Shown one piece after another: positions 36,212 through 44,845 of a stretch of DNA of 64,000 nt (positions are counted from its first letter, which is position 1; each line of letters begins with the position of its first letter). A program made the translations under genes and the position numbers. The stretch comes from an uncultured Clostridia bacterium. Its GTDB lineage: Bacteria > Bacillota > Clostridia > TANB77 > CAG-508. The notes under the pieces are model-generated. The model had not been told where the DNA came from and made no database searches. It worked only from the letters and a program-made list of their open reading frames with translations. Location of the stretch: contig CANPFR010000005.1 in NCBI GenBank assembly GCA_947573445.1, forward strand, positions 53,859-117,858, in the 5' to 3' direction.

Positions 36212-36787
36212 TCAGAAATAACTGTCTTTTACCTCCTCTTCTGAAATTCCGAAACGGTCTTTCAGAATTTTTTTAACAAATTCCTTTGGATAATAAATCC
36301 ATCGAATTTTGCTATACGCTTCCAAAGCCTCTTTTACAGTTTCTGGATCGATGCCCTCTTCCACATATGCGGCAATATGGTATACACCACCGCAGTCAGA
36401 TCGATTACAGAGAACAAACCTAAATTTGTCTCCTTCAACTCTGAACTCGTGATAGTTCCACCAATCATAGCATTGCCGTTGCACTTTCAGAATTCTTTCA
36501 AATTCCTCCAGAGAATGAGCTCGACAATCCTTACTAAAATTACAGAGCCACATCAATAGATCTGCGTTTTTATGTGGCAATTTCATTTTCTTCGCCACAG
36601 GAGCACTGCCATAACACTCCACCACAAATGCATCACCCAAATGTGCTGTACATTGGAAACATTTCTCCTCTTTCCAAAAAAGAGTTAAAACGCTCCGTTT
36701 CGGATCAAAACAATATGTAGTAGACATTGAATTGCCTACCTGTTCTTGATGTGCTGCCTTTGTTAAAAAGATTTTCTGTAATGCCAT
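36212..36787 (-). CDS. Hypothetical protein, 191 aa, probably acquired
   Basis: A soluble protein rich in Cys and Trp (STTYCFDPKRSVLTLFWKEEKCFQC, MWLCNFSKDCRAHSLEEF, QRQCYDWWNYHEFRVEGDKFRFVLCNRSDCGGVYHIAAYVEEG). The spaced Cys residues could bind metal. I do not recognise the family. Two in-frame CGG codons are read as Arg and the GC content is high, both unlike the core genes. It sits between guaA and guaB under a promoter whose spacer matches the island genes at 11.9 kb. Confidence 0.6.
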   Translation of the reverse strand: MALQKIFLTKAAHQEQVGNSMSTTYCFDPKRSVLTLFWKEEKCFQCTAHLGDAFVVECYGSAPVAKKMKLPHKNADLLMWLCNFSKDCRAHSLEEFERILKVQRQCYDWWNYHEFRVEGDKFRFVLCNRSDCGGVYHIAAYVEEGIDPETVKEALEAYSKIRWIYYPKEFVKKILKDRFGISEEEVKDSYF

Positions 36788-36989
36788 AATTTCCTTTCCC
36801 TACTACCCACTCTTGTGGCGTTCGTTCCCAAATGATAAACCTGACATAAGTTATCATTTTTGCTCTGCTAGCGGGGCTTTTCTTTTTTGTTTTTTGAAAA
36901 GAAAATAGATGTCTCTTTGTGTAAGCAGATATTTCTTATGAAATAGTCCCAAGTGGAACCATCTTATTTTCAATGTATATATAGTTTAT

Positions 36990-37018
36990 ATTATATCACA
37001 TTTTACATAAAATGTCAA
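36990..37018 (-). promoter_or_regulatory. Promoter of the 36212 gene
   Basis: TTGACA, 17 nt starting TTTTATGTAAAAT, TATAAT. Confidence 0.8.
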
Positions 37019-37027
37019 ATTTGCAAA

Positions 37028-37053
37028 AAACAGAGCACTTTATAATTGCTCTG
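37028..37053 (-). terminator. guaB terminator
   Basis: CAGAGCA, 9 nt, TGCTCTG and TTTTTT on the minus strand. Confidence 0.8.
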
Positions 37054-37064
37054 CTCTTTTTCTC

Positions 37065-38583
37065 TTAATTATTTTCCCCATTATCAACATCTTTCAAAAT
37101 AACATCATGTGCACCACCTTCTCGGATACTTACATTGGAAACTAAAACCAATCTTGCTTTTTGGTGTAATTCTGGAATGGTGATAGCTCCACAGTTACAC
37201 ATGGTGGATTTGATTTTGCTGACGGTTACTGCTAAATTGTCTTTTAATGGACCTGCATATGGTATGTAAGAATCGACTCCTTCTTCGAAGGCTAATTTTT
37301 TCTTGGTTGGATCTTCTAAGTATCTTTCCCAGTTTCTAGCACGGTTAGAACCTTCGCCCCAATATTCTTTGACAAAACTTCCATTTCTTTTGACTTTTCT
37401 AGATGGACTTTCATCAAATCTAGCAAAATAACGTCCCATCATAACAAAGTCTGCTCCCATTGCCAAAGCTAATGTGATGTGATAATCGTGTACGATTCCA
37501 CCATCAGAACAAATAGGAATATATACTCCTGTTCTTTCAAAATATTCATCACGTGCTTCCACAACATCCATAATGGAACTTGCTTGTCCACGTCCAATTC
37601 CTTTGGTTTCACGTGTGATGCAAATGGATCCTCCGTCCTACACCAATTTTTATGAAATCAGCACCTGCTTCTGCTAAATAGTAAAACCCTTCTTTGTCCA
37701 CCACATTTCCAGCACCAATTTTAACACCATCTCCATAATTTTTGCGTACCCAATCAATGGTATTTTTTTGCCATACAGAATAGCCGTCTGAAGAATCCAT
37801 GCATATCATATCAACACCAGCTTCGACCAAAGCTGGAATCCTTTTTTCATAATCCCTTGTGTTGATTCCAGCACCAACAATATAACTTTTATTTTCATCT
37901 AAGAAAGAATCTGGATTATTTTTTCTGTCTTCATAATCTTTGCGAAATACCAGATGAGCTAAATTGTCGTTTTCATCTAAAATAGGAAGACAACTGATTT
38001 TGTGATCCCAGATCATGTCATTTGCTTCTGCTAAACTAATTCCTTTTCTGGCCCAAACGATGTTCTCTTTTGGAACCATATATTTGTCAACAGGTTCGTC
38101 TAAATTGACTCTTGAAATTCGATAATCCTTATCTGTAACAAGTCCTAGAAATTTTCCATTTGGAGAACCATCTTCGGTTATCATAACCGTTGAATGACCT
38201 GTTTTTTCAACAAGTTCAATGATTTCTCGAATGGTTGTTCCACTTTTTACGTTTGAATCACTGTTGATAAACCCAGCTTTGTGTCTTTTAACATTTCTCA
38301 CCATTTGGGCCTGTGATTCAATGGATTGTGCCCCAAAAATAAACGAACATCCACCTTCGCGTGCCAAAGCAATTGCCATTTCTTCGCCAGAAACAGATTG
38401 CATAATTGCAGACACGAATGGGACATTCGCTTCATATTTTGATTTTTCTCCTTTTTGGAATTTGACAAGTGGTGTTTTTAATGACACATTGCTTGGAATG
38501 CATCTTTCATCTGTTAAATTTGGTAATAATAGGTATTCATTAAAAGTTCTTGATACGTCTGGTAATACTTTTGCCATTTTCAT
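37065..38583 (-). CDS. guaB: IMP dehydrogenase, +1 frameshift at CGG
   Basis: It oxidises IMP to XMP, the rate-limiting guanine step. The (beta/alpha)8 barrel holds a CBS pair ([60 protein letters not shown]). The frame breaks at CGG 37633-37635 within the catalytic loop: IKIGVG is followed, after skipping C, by [20 protein letters not shown], which contains the nucleophile Cys. The rest ([33 protein letters not shown]) follows in the new frame. Unshifted, the protein would end just before the active site. Start 38583 or 38577 (GGGGG ribosome site). Confidence 0.93.
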
Positions 38584-38659
38584 TTCCCCCTTTTTCTTTT
38601 TAATAAAAGTCCTATTTTATGGTTTTTAAATAGAACTTGCACGTATTTTATATTTTTAT

Positions 38660-38689
38660 ATTATACTATAAATCGACATAAAATGTCAA
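38660..38689 (-). promoter_or_regulatory. guaB promoter
   Basis: TTGACA, 18 nt starting TTTTATGTCG, TATAAT. No purine riboswitch was found in the leader. Confidence 0.75.
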
Positions 38690-38699
38690 GAGAAAATTA

Positions 38700-38757
38700 C
38701 CAAAAAACCACTTGTTTTGTCGATACTTTTAAAAGTATTCAAAACAAGTGGTTTTTT
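38700..38757. terminator. Long hairpin terminator
   Basis: AAAAAACCACTTGTTTTG pairs with CAAAACAAGTGGTTTTTT and encloses the palindrome TACTTTTAAAAGTA. It serves the minus-strand gene at 38795. Confidence 0.85.
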
Positions 38758-38794
38758 GATATTGATGAAATATTTCTAAGGAGTTATCGGAAAT

Positions 38795-39106
38795 TTACTC
38801 CTCATACCACCATTCTACTACTATTTCTCCAGGATAAAACCATACCTTTCTGTACGTATAAAAGTACTTTCCCAACTCATCAGTAGGAGGTTTTCCATCT
38901 ACTGTATATGAGTCTGGTACCATTTCATCTGAAATAGCAATGTATCGGGTGACAATCTTATCTTCCCCATTCTTCAGTTTTACCCATGAAGCATCTAGAA
39001 CTACAAAGGTAGGTGTGGCAGCTATTGGTGCGGATGAGAAATATTCCTCCTCCAGATAACCTCTTGCTAGTGTCAATTCTTTTGGTGAAAAAACTCTATT
39101 TATCAT
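38795..39106 (-). CDS. Hypothetical protein, 103 aa
   Basis: A soluble protein (INRVFSPKELTLARGYLEEEYFSSAPIAATPTFVVLDASWVKL, YIAISDEMVPDSYTVDGKPPTDELGKYFYTYRKVWFYPGEIVVEWWYEE). Its ATG lies inside the last codons of the DUF5050 gene, so it is probably translationally coupled. Family unknown. Confidence 0.55.
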   Translation of the reverse strand: MINRVFSPKELTLARGYLEEEYFSSAPIAATPTFVVLDASWVKLKNGEDKIVTRYIAISDEMVPDSYTVDGKPPTDELGKYFYTYRKVWFYPGEIVVEWWYEE

Positions 39107-40298
39107 AATCTCGATAATTCCACTCATACAATCGGATTTCACTAGAATCGTTTACATTGACTAAATTGATGAATGCTTTTTCATCATCCATGTCCATATA
39201 GTAAACATAGTTATCTACTAGATTTAAGAAGGATGAATAATTGGATAATTCTTTGATGATTTGTGGTTCTCCACCCTCTAAACTTTGTTTAAATACTGCA
39301 ACGGTGTAGTCTTCATTTGATTCGTCTTTGTAATTTAAATAATAGACGAAACCATTGGAAATATTCATATTGTAGATCGTATAATCCGTTAGCTCTTGCT
39401 CTTCTCCACCTGTTAATGGCATTTTAGCCAAATGAGTATTACTGTTGATATAATAAACAAAGTCACCTTCTATTATCGGTGTTGAAATTCTAGCAGAATT
39501 GATTGCTTTTTCTTCGCTTCCATTTAGTGGACGAATATAGGTGATATAATCACTGGAATCTGCATTATCTTTGTTGTAGATGATGTATTTATCATTGATG
39601 GCTAAATAACCTGTCCCCGTTTCTGCTACCAATTGACGATTGCCACCTTTTAGATCCATTTTATAAACATTGTAATCAGTTCCAACATAATAAATTTCAT
39701 TTTTGATGATGTACATGTCGAAATAATCGTATGCAAATTCATTATCATTGATAACTTCTGGATTGGAACCATCGAGATTCATTTTATAAATTTTATTATC
39801 AATACCATCCTCATCGTTTGAATCTTCTGTAGAAATATTGATGAAATATAGGTAATTTCCTACAATATTTAAAGCACGAATATCATATGCTCCATTGTAA
39901 ATGACTTCAGGTTCATTGGTACCTGTTTTGACACGGCTAATTTGGGTTGACTGCATATCTTCTCCTGGTGAAACATAATAAATATAGCCATTTTTCTCAA
40001 GCGAATATCCACAATTGATAATATTTCCACCTGAATTCCCTATTTCATTTCTTGTGAATAGATTGGAAAAAACACCAGTAAATGCTAAAATTATACAAAT
40101 TATGACTAGCAAAGTAATACCAATTAGGATTTTATACTTTCCTACCTTGATTAATATTGGTTTCACTTTTGACTCTTTTTTTTCAAAAACTTCGTCTTCA
40201 TTTAGTTCATTTGAATTGTTCATTTTTCTTTGTTGTATGATTGATTTAAAATCATACGCTCCTTTCTTTTTTTCTTTGGCTTGTCTTTTTTGTATCAT
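39096..40298 (-). CDS. Membrane-anchored DUF5050 beta-propeller protein
   Basis: A cytoplasmic basic N-terminus, one membrane span near residue 55-75 (KILIGITLLVIICIILAFTGVF) and an external domain of repeating units such as YLYFINIS..NKIYKMNLDGSNPEVI, EIYYVGTDYNVYKMDLKGGNRQLV, FVYYINSNTHLAKMPLTGGEEQEL, VYYLNYKD: the DUF5050 propeller pattern. Its ligand is unknown. It is likely exposed at the outer face of the membrane. Confidence 0.82.
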   Translation of the reverse strand: MIQKRQAKEKKKGAYDFKSIIQQRKMNNSNELNEDEVFEKKESKVKPILIKVGKYKILIGITLLVIICIILAFTGVFSNLFTRNEIGNSGGNIINCGYSLEKNGYIYYVSPGEDMQSTQISRVKTGTNEPEVIYNGAYDIRALNIVGNYLYFINISTEDSNDEDGIDNKIYKMNLDGSNPEVINDNEFAYDYFDMYIIKNEIYYVGTDYNVYKMDLKGGNRQLVAETGTGYLAINDKYIIYNKDNADSSDYITYIRPLNGSEEKAINSARISTPIIEGDFVYYINSNTHLAKMPLTGGEEQELTDYTIYNMNISNGFVYYLNYKDESNEDYTVAVFKQSLEGGEPQIIKELSNYSSFLNLVDNYVYYMDMDDEKAFINLVNVNDSSEIRLYEWNYRDYDK

Positions 40299-40384
40299 AT
40301 TTTGAATCTTTTTTCAATGTTTTTTTGGATTTTTGTAAAAAAACATTTTTCTTTTAGAAAAGGAGCAAAAAAAATTCTTTCTAA

Positions 40385-40513
40385 TTACTTTTTGAAATAC
40401 CACATATTTTGGATATTTTCATCTGGAAACGGTTTCTCTTTTTTTTCATGAAAATAGATGATTCCTGAACATATGAAAATCGTTGCTATTCCAATTAAGA
40501 ACATTTTTTTCAT
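40385..40513 (-). CDS. Small single-span membrane protein, 42 aa
   Basis: It reads MKKMFLIGIATIFICSGIIYF, then HEKKEKPFPDENIQNMWYFKK. Its ATG overlaps the TGA of the upstream CofE-like gene as ATGA, which suggests translational coupling. One span plus a short basic/acidic tail; function unknown. Confidence 0.6.
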   Translation of the reverse strand: MKKMFLIGIATIFICSGIIYFHEKKEKPFPDENIQNMWYFKK

Positions 40514-41220
40514 TCCTTAGCCTCCTTTTTACGAATTAAAATTAACGGTGTTCTTTGTCTGCCCTGACCTGCTGGATTGTCTTTTATGATTTGTTGTAAG
40601 TATTTATCACTTAGCGTGATATCTTTGGATTTTCCCAAAATAACTTGCCCAAAATCATTCGCATCAACAATCATACAGCTAATGCCTAATTTTTCTTGTA
40701 TTTCATTACACACAGCATTGGAATTGCTTGGAATTTCGATTCCGATATCTTTATATTCCTCCCATGCACCTCCATAAAATCCATCTAATCCACTTACTTC
40801 TCTACCAACAATTTTGTAAAAAATGCCTTTGATACCGAATATTTTCGCCAATCCTGCTACCAAACTTGCCAAAAATACTCTCAAAAATCCTACTTTATTA
40901 ATGGCATATTGCATATTAATTGGCATACCAACCCCATAACCACCACGGTTTTTGTGGCATGCAAAGCGAGATAAAAATTTTGCTCCAAATCCAATCTTTA
41001 TCTCTTCTCTTCGAACAACTCTATTTTGACAAAGACTAACAATTTTCTCACTAATTGAAAGAATATCTCCCTTTTGGTAAATTTCTGAAACATATTTTTT
41101 TAAGATTTCTAAATAATTATCCTCAGTCGTCACAAATTTTGTTTTAATAGCATGTCTCAAATAACATTCATGCTGAACTTCAATTTCTACTTTCTTATTC
41201 TCGTTTGCAACAAATTCCAT
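40510..41220 (-). CDS. CofE-like (F420-0:glutamate ligase family) protein
   Basis: Family features: YVSEIYQKGDILSISEKIVSLCQNRVV, then FLSRFACHKNRGGYGVGMPINMQYAI, GREVSGLDGFYGGAWEEYKDIGIEIPSNSNAVCNEI and SCMIVDANDFGQVILGKS. True CofE adds Glu to F420-0, but nothing else for F420 is seen and many Bacillota carry this family without F420, so the real substrate is unclear. AGGAGG precedes the ATG. Confidence 0.75.
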   Translation of the reverse strand: MEFVANENKKVEIEVQHECYLRHAIKTKFVTTEDNYLEILKKYVSEIYQKGDILSISEKIVSLCQNRVVRREEIKIGFGAKFLSRFACHKNRGGYGVGMPINMQYAINKVGFLRVFLASLVAGLAKIFGIKGIFYKIVGREVSGLDGFYGGAWEEYKDIGIEIPSNSNAVCNEIQEKLGISCMIVDANDFGQVILGKSKDITLSDKYLQQIIKDNPAGQGRQRTPLILIRKKEAKE

Positions 41221-41310
41221 ATTTTATCCTCCTTTAATTTGATTATAAAACAGCAAATAGAATAAAGTGTTAAGAAAAAATAAACAATTCTTTAATTTTT
41301 TCTTAATTTA

Positions 41311-41343
41311 AAAAACCTTATACTAACAAAATAGCATAAGGTT
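41311..41343 (-). terminator. Terminator after the two-component operon
   Basis: AACCTTAT, 14 nt, ATAAGGTT and TTTTT on the minus strand. Confidence 0.7.
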
Positions 41344-41371
41344 GTATCTAATTTGTATGAAATTTGTATCC
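41340..41371 (-). promoter_or_regulatory. Direct repeats of OmpR-type spacing
   Basis: Minus strand: GATACAAATTT, CATACAAATTA, GATACAACC, i.e. ATACAA three times at about 11-bp steps. A related pair lies upstream of the response regulator at 44235-44251. Confidence 0.45.
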
Positions 41372-41379
41372 AAATTGTT

Positions 41380-42135
41380 TCAATTGGGGTAATATTCTAT
41401 GGGCTCTAAATTCTGAAAAATTTCACTGTCACTATGAATTGATAAGCAATAAACATGTTTTTTTAGATTATGGACAAGGTAAATTACCAATTGTGCTTTT
41501 TGTGAGCTCAAACAACCATTTTCGAACTGCCAATCATCCATAATATAAAGATCCAAATACTGAACATAATTTCTCATGATTTCTTCCTTTTTTGTGACGT
41601 CCCATTGGTCATGTTCTGAAAAAAAGGATAGGGATAAAATTTTTTTTGTTTTATTTTCTATTTTCAATTCCTCAAAATACGCATTTTCTTTGAAAAACAC
41701 ATCGGTTATAACATATTGTCTGTCATCATTTTGATAAAATCGGTCAATGGTATCGATTTGGGAAGTGCCTGTTTCTGTTATTTGAAAATCATCTAATATA
41801 TGAAATTCGCTAAATTTAGCCAGTTCTTTTGCCAGTTGTGATTCTACCCTATTTTCATCTTTTATGGAATTTACCTTTTCAATTGTTCCAGAAGAGGCAA
41901 TGGATTTCGAACTTACAACAACTGATTTATTGCTATTTTCCATATCATGAATCGCTTTGACCAAATAAACTTTTTCTGCTTCTATATCAATCGTGCTTTG
42001 CCTTTGTTTTTTTTCAAAAACCCTTGTTTCAATCCATTTTTCATTGGCTTTGAACAAAAGTTCTGGAACTTTAAAAGATCCCAAAATAAGTAAAAAAACA
42101 AAACAATAAAGCCCTATATTTCTTATCCTTCTCAT
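41380..42135 (-). CDS. Membrane-anchored accessory protein of two-component system
   Basis: One N-terminal span (NIGLYCFVFLLILGSF) and an external domain (KVYLVKAIHDMENSNKS, YVITDVFFKENAYFEELKI, LDLYIMDDWQFENGCLSSQKAQLVIYLV). The start overlaps the histidine kinase stop as ATGA. By position it may modulate the sensor, as YycH/YycI do for WalK; the sequence itself is not recognised. Confidence 0.6.
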   Translation of the reverse strand: MRRIRNIGLYCFVFLLILGSFKVPELLFKANEKWIETRVFEKKQRQSTIDIEAEKVYLVKAIHDMENSNKSVVVSSKSIASSGTIEKVNSIKDENRVESQLAKELAKFSEFHILDDFQITETGTSQIDTIDRFYQNDDRQYVITDVFFKENAYFEELKIENKTKKILSLSFFSEHDQWDVTKKEEIMRNYVQYLDLYIMDDWQFENGCLSSQKAQLVIYLVHNLKKHVYCLSIHSDSEIFQNLEPIEYYPN

Positions 42136-43542
42136 GTTTCTTCCTCCTCTAATACAAACGATACCACTGTACCAACTTCTTCTTCACTTTTTATTTCAAG
42201 GTTGGTTCCATGCAAATCTAAAATTTTCTTCACCAAAGAAAGCCCAATTCCACTTCCTCCCTGTTGTCTATTTCTTGCTTTATTGACCCTATAAAACTCC
42301 TCTGTTACTCTTGTGATATGTTCCTTGGGAATGCCTTTCCCTTGGTCTATTACTGCAATTTCATAGTGTCGATTTTGTATCTTTTTCCCTTGTATGAAAA
42401 TGATTTGGTCTTTGGGTTCTGCCTTGTTGGCATTTTCAATTAAGTTTCGGATAACCACTTCTATCAAGTCACTTTCTCCCTTTAAAATAGCTGGTTCTAT
42501 CTCACATTGCAATTTGTTTTGCGTTAAGCGACTGTTTTCTGCTTTTGCAATTTTTTGCATTAAATGGGTTATGGAAAAACTTGTGATTTCTATTTTTTCG
42601 TCAGTTAATTGCTGGATTTGCATTAATTTGAATGCTAATTTTTCGAGTCGTTTGGCTTCTGTAAAAATATATTGTGTGGCTTTTTGTGTTAGGGCGGTAT
42701 CACATTTTTTGAGTCTTAACAAATCTGAATAACCTACAATCGCTGTCATTGGGGTTTTTAATTCATGGGTGAAGGCACTCACAAAATCATTTTTTTGTTT
42801 GATTTGATGATGTAATTCATTGATTTTTTGTTCTACTTCATCTGCCATTTTGTTGAAACTTTCCGCTAATTCACCAATTTCATCTTTCGCTTTTATGGAA
42901 ACTCTTTCAGAAAACCTTCCTGAAGCAATTTTTTTACTCGTTTGATTCAATTCATGAATTGGATTTGTCAAAAAGACAGAAAACGCATAAATTACAATGG
43001 TAGAAATTGCTAAAATGCCAATATCCGTCCATAAAATTTGATTCATTTGTCTTTCTTTTTCTTCGTAAATACTATCAATTTTATAACTATTTACCAGATA
43101 AATAACTTTATGATTAATTGACCATTGGGATGAAAATAACATATAATGTTCATCACCTATCTTTCGCAAGGCATAAGAATCATTTTCTTGCTTTAAAATC
43201 GTCTGAATATCCAATTGCTCGAGTGCTTTGATATTCGAATAAATCGGTTTATAATCCTCTGTATATACCGCAAACAATTCATCATTATTTTCCATAAACC
43301 TATACAGTGACTTCAAATATTGGGTGATTTTATCTTCTGTAATTTCTTCACCGTGTTTGGATTTCTTTGATTAGCTGACTTTCCAATACATATTTTTCTA
43401 AAGCATGATGATTGGTATTTTGCAAAACACATGTTTCAATTGCATGTAGAAAGTTATTTTTCACAATCATATAGCGACTACATGCCAAAATAATGGATAT
43501 GATTGTGATAATAAATAAAACGAGTTTTTGTGCAAATTTCAT
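42132..43542 (-). CDS. Sensor histidine kinase, +1 frameshift at CGG
   Basis: First span (LVLFIITIISIILACSRYMIV), external sensor, second span (DIGILAISTIVIYAFSVFL), HAMP (NPIHELNQTSKKIASGRFSERVSI), H-box FTHELKTPMTAIVGYSDLL, N-box VIRNLIENANKA, and G-boxes DQGKGIP and GGSGIGLSLV. The frame breaks after the first span at CGG 43351-43353: KEIQT, then CGG TGA in the zero frame. Skipping C gives KEIQT-GEEITEDKITQYLKSLYRF, leading into the sensor. Unshifted, only a 64-residue anchor would be made. It overlaps the regulator gene by ATGA. Confidence 0.9.
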
Positions 43543-44201
43543 TTTTTTACCTCTAACATATAACCGATTTTATAAACGGTTTTAATCTTGTCTTTCCAAT
43601 CTAATTTTTTGCGTAATCGTTGAATATGTAAATCTAGGGTTCTGGTTTCAAATTCGAGTTCTTCTCCCCATACTTTTTCAAAAATGGTTTCACGGTACAA
43701 CGCAAAATTTTTATTTTGAACCAGCAAAACTAATAAATCAAATTCTTTTGGCGTCAAAGCAACCATTTGACCATCTTTTTTGACAGTTCTTGCTACCACA
43801 TTAATTTCCACTTGATTGATTCTCTGTACCTCATTTCCTTTCTGATAACGCCTCAAAACAGCTTCGATTCGTGCTATCAATTCTCCGATTTCAAATGGTT
43901 TGGTAATATAATCATCAGCACCTTTTTTTAATCCTTTGATTTTATCTGCAGTTTGTGTTTTAGCAGTGATAAAAATCGTTGGTATTTCAGCAATTTGTTT
44001 GATATATTCTAATAACTCATAACCATCTACTTTGGGTAGCATAATATCTAGTAAAACTAAATCATACTGGTTGGTTTCTAATAAATCGGCTCCTTTTTCG
44101 CCATCATTTGCAACTTCACAGTGATAACCTTGTGCCTGTAACTCGATTTTTAATAAATCACAAATCGCAATTTCATCTTCTATGATTAAAATTTTATTCA
44201 T
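43539..44201 (-). CDS. OmpR-family response regulator
   Basis: The receiver domain has the acidic pair EDE, phospho-acceptor LVLLDIMLPKVDG, TAKTQ and KPFEIGELIARI. The C-terminal winged helix has VALTPKEFDLLVLLVQNKN, RETIFEKVWGEELEFETRTLDLHIQRLRKKL and YKIGYML. It is the cognate of the kinase downstream. AGGAG precedes the ATG, and ATACAA repeats upstream could be its own binding site. Confidence 0.95.
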   Translation of the reverse strand: MNKILIIEDEIAICDLLKIELQAQGYHCEVANDGEKGADLLETNQYDLVLLDIMLPKVDGYELLEYIKQIAEIPTIFITAKTQTADKIKGLKKGADDYITKPFEIGELIARIEAVLRRYQKGNEVQRINQVEINVVARTVKKDGQMVALTPKEFDLLVLLVQNKNFALYRETIFEKVWGEELEFETRTLDLHIQRLRKKLDWKDKIKTVYKIGYMLEVKK

Positions 44202-44234
44202 GTTTTTCTCCTTTTTTTGAAGTTAGCATAAAAA

Positions 44235-44251
44235 TGTATCTAAGTTGTATC
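44235..44251 (-). promoter_or_regulatory. Possible regulator box upstream of response regulator
   Basis: Minus strand GATACAACTTAGATACA: two GATACA units 11 bp apart, overlapping the expected promoter. It matches the box at 41340-41371. Confidence 0.45.
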
Positions 44252-44263
44252 TTTCGAAAAAAA

Positions 44264-44290
44264 CTTACGAGCCTTGAAACGACTCGTAAG
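44264..44290 (-). terminator. Terminator above the response regulator
   Basis: CTTACGAG, 11 nt, CTCGTAAG and T-run (minus strand). Confidence 0.8.
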
Positions 44291-44372
44291 TTTTTCTAAT
44301 TAGCTTGGATAGACTAAATTTTCCTCTCTCAAACAAATCTGCAATGATTGTCATAATCTCTTCCTGAGACAT
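44265..44372 (-). CDS. Possible small protein, 35 aa
   Basis: MSQEEIMTIIADLFERGKFSLSKLIRKTYESFQGS, with AAGAGG 6 nt before the ATG, 20 bp after tfoX. The last codons run into the terminator stem. It is amphipathic and helical. Real coding is likely but unproven. Confidence 0.4.
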   Translation of the reverse strand: MSQEEIMTIIADLFERGKFSLSKLIRKTYESFQGS

Positions 44373-44392
44373 AAATGCCTCTTTTTAACACC

Positions 44393-44713
44393 TCATGGTT
44401 TACTTTTCCTTGGTTTTGGAAGTGGTGTCACTTTTTCGATTTCGCTAACTACTTTTTGGCAAAAGTCAGACTCATCGACATCCAAAATATAATGCTCTTT
44501 GGCCCCTTTGTAAGGAAATCCCGTTTCCGCATTTTGCATCATTTCTTGGATGCTATCCAATTTTTTCACAAATGCGGTATTATTGCAAACCGTAATCACT
44601 GGTTTTTCATTCACATACACCATAAATTCACCAAACATCTTTTTGTATCGAATTTCTCCGATTCCTTTAATCTGCTCACAAATATATTCTATATATTCAA
44701 TCGTTGTCGCCAT
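44393..44713 (-). CDS. TfoX N-terminal domain protein
   Basis: The 106-residue protein has the TfoX_N pattern: YIEYICEQIKGIGEIRYKKMFGEFMVYVNEKPVITVCNNTAFVK, then ETGFPYKGAKEHYILDVDE and a basic Pro-rich tail. In Haemophilus and Vibrio TfoX triggers competence; stand-alone N-domains in Bacillota have no known role. GGAGG precedes the ATG. Confidence 0.8.
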   Translation of the reverse strand: MATTIEYIEYICEQIKGIGEIRYKKMFGEFMVYVNEKPVITVCNNTAFVKKLDSIQEMMQNAETGFPYKGAKEHYILDVDESDFCQKVVSEIEKVTPLPKPRKSKP

Positions 44714-44845
44714 TTATTTTTCCTCCTTGCTTTTTTCATCCATTATATCTTATCTCTTTTCATTTAGCAATAAAAATAATTTATTTTATCGAATATACAC
44801 CTATCAGAAAGGATAGAAAACCTGATTTTAATCCTATCGTCTATT

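Noticed and set aside
38584..38700. Purine riboswitch before guaB or guaA
   Set aside because: No conserved three-way junction sequence was found in either leader.
40510..41220. True F420 biosynthesis
   Set aside because: Only a CofE-family protein and an FrhB-like Fe-S protein are present; both families occur widely in bacteria without F420.
2913..43353. Ordinary pseudogenes or random sequencing indels as the explanation of the seven frame breaks
   Set aside because: All seven involve CGG, all are +1, all restore Gly in a conserved place, and two are in essential genes. A systematic artefact remains possible and is listed as the main test, but random error or decay does not fit.
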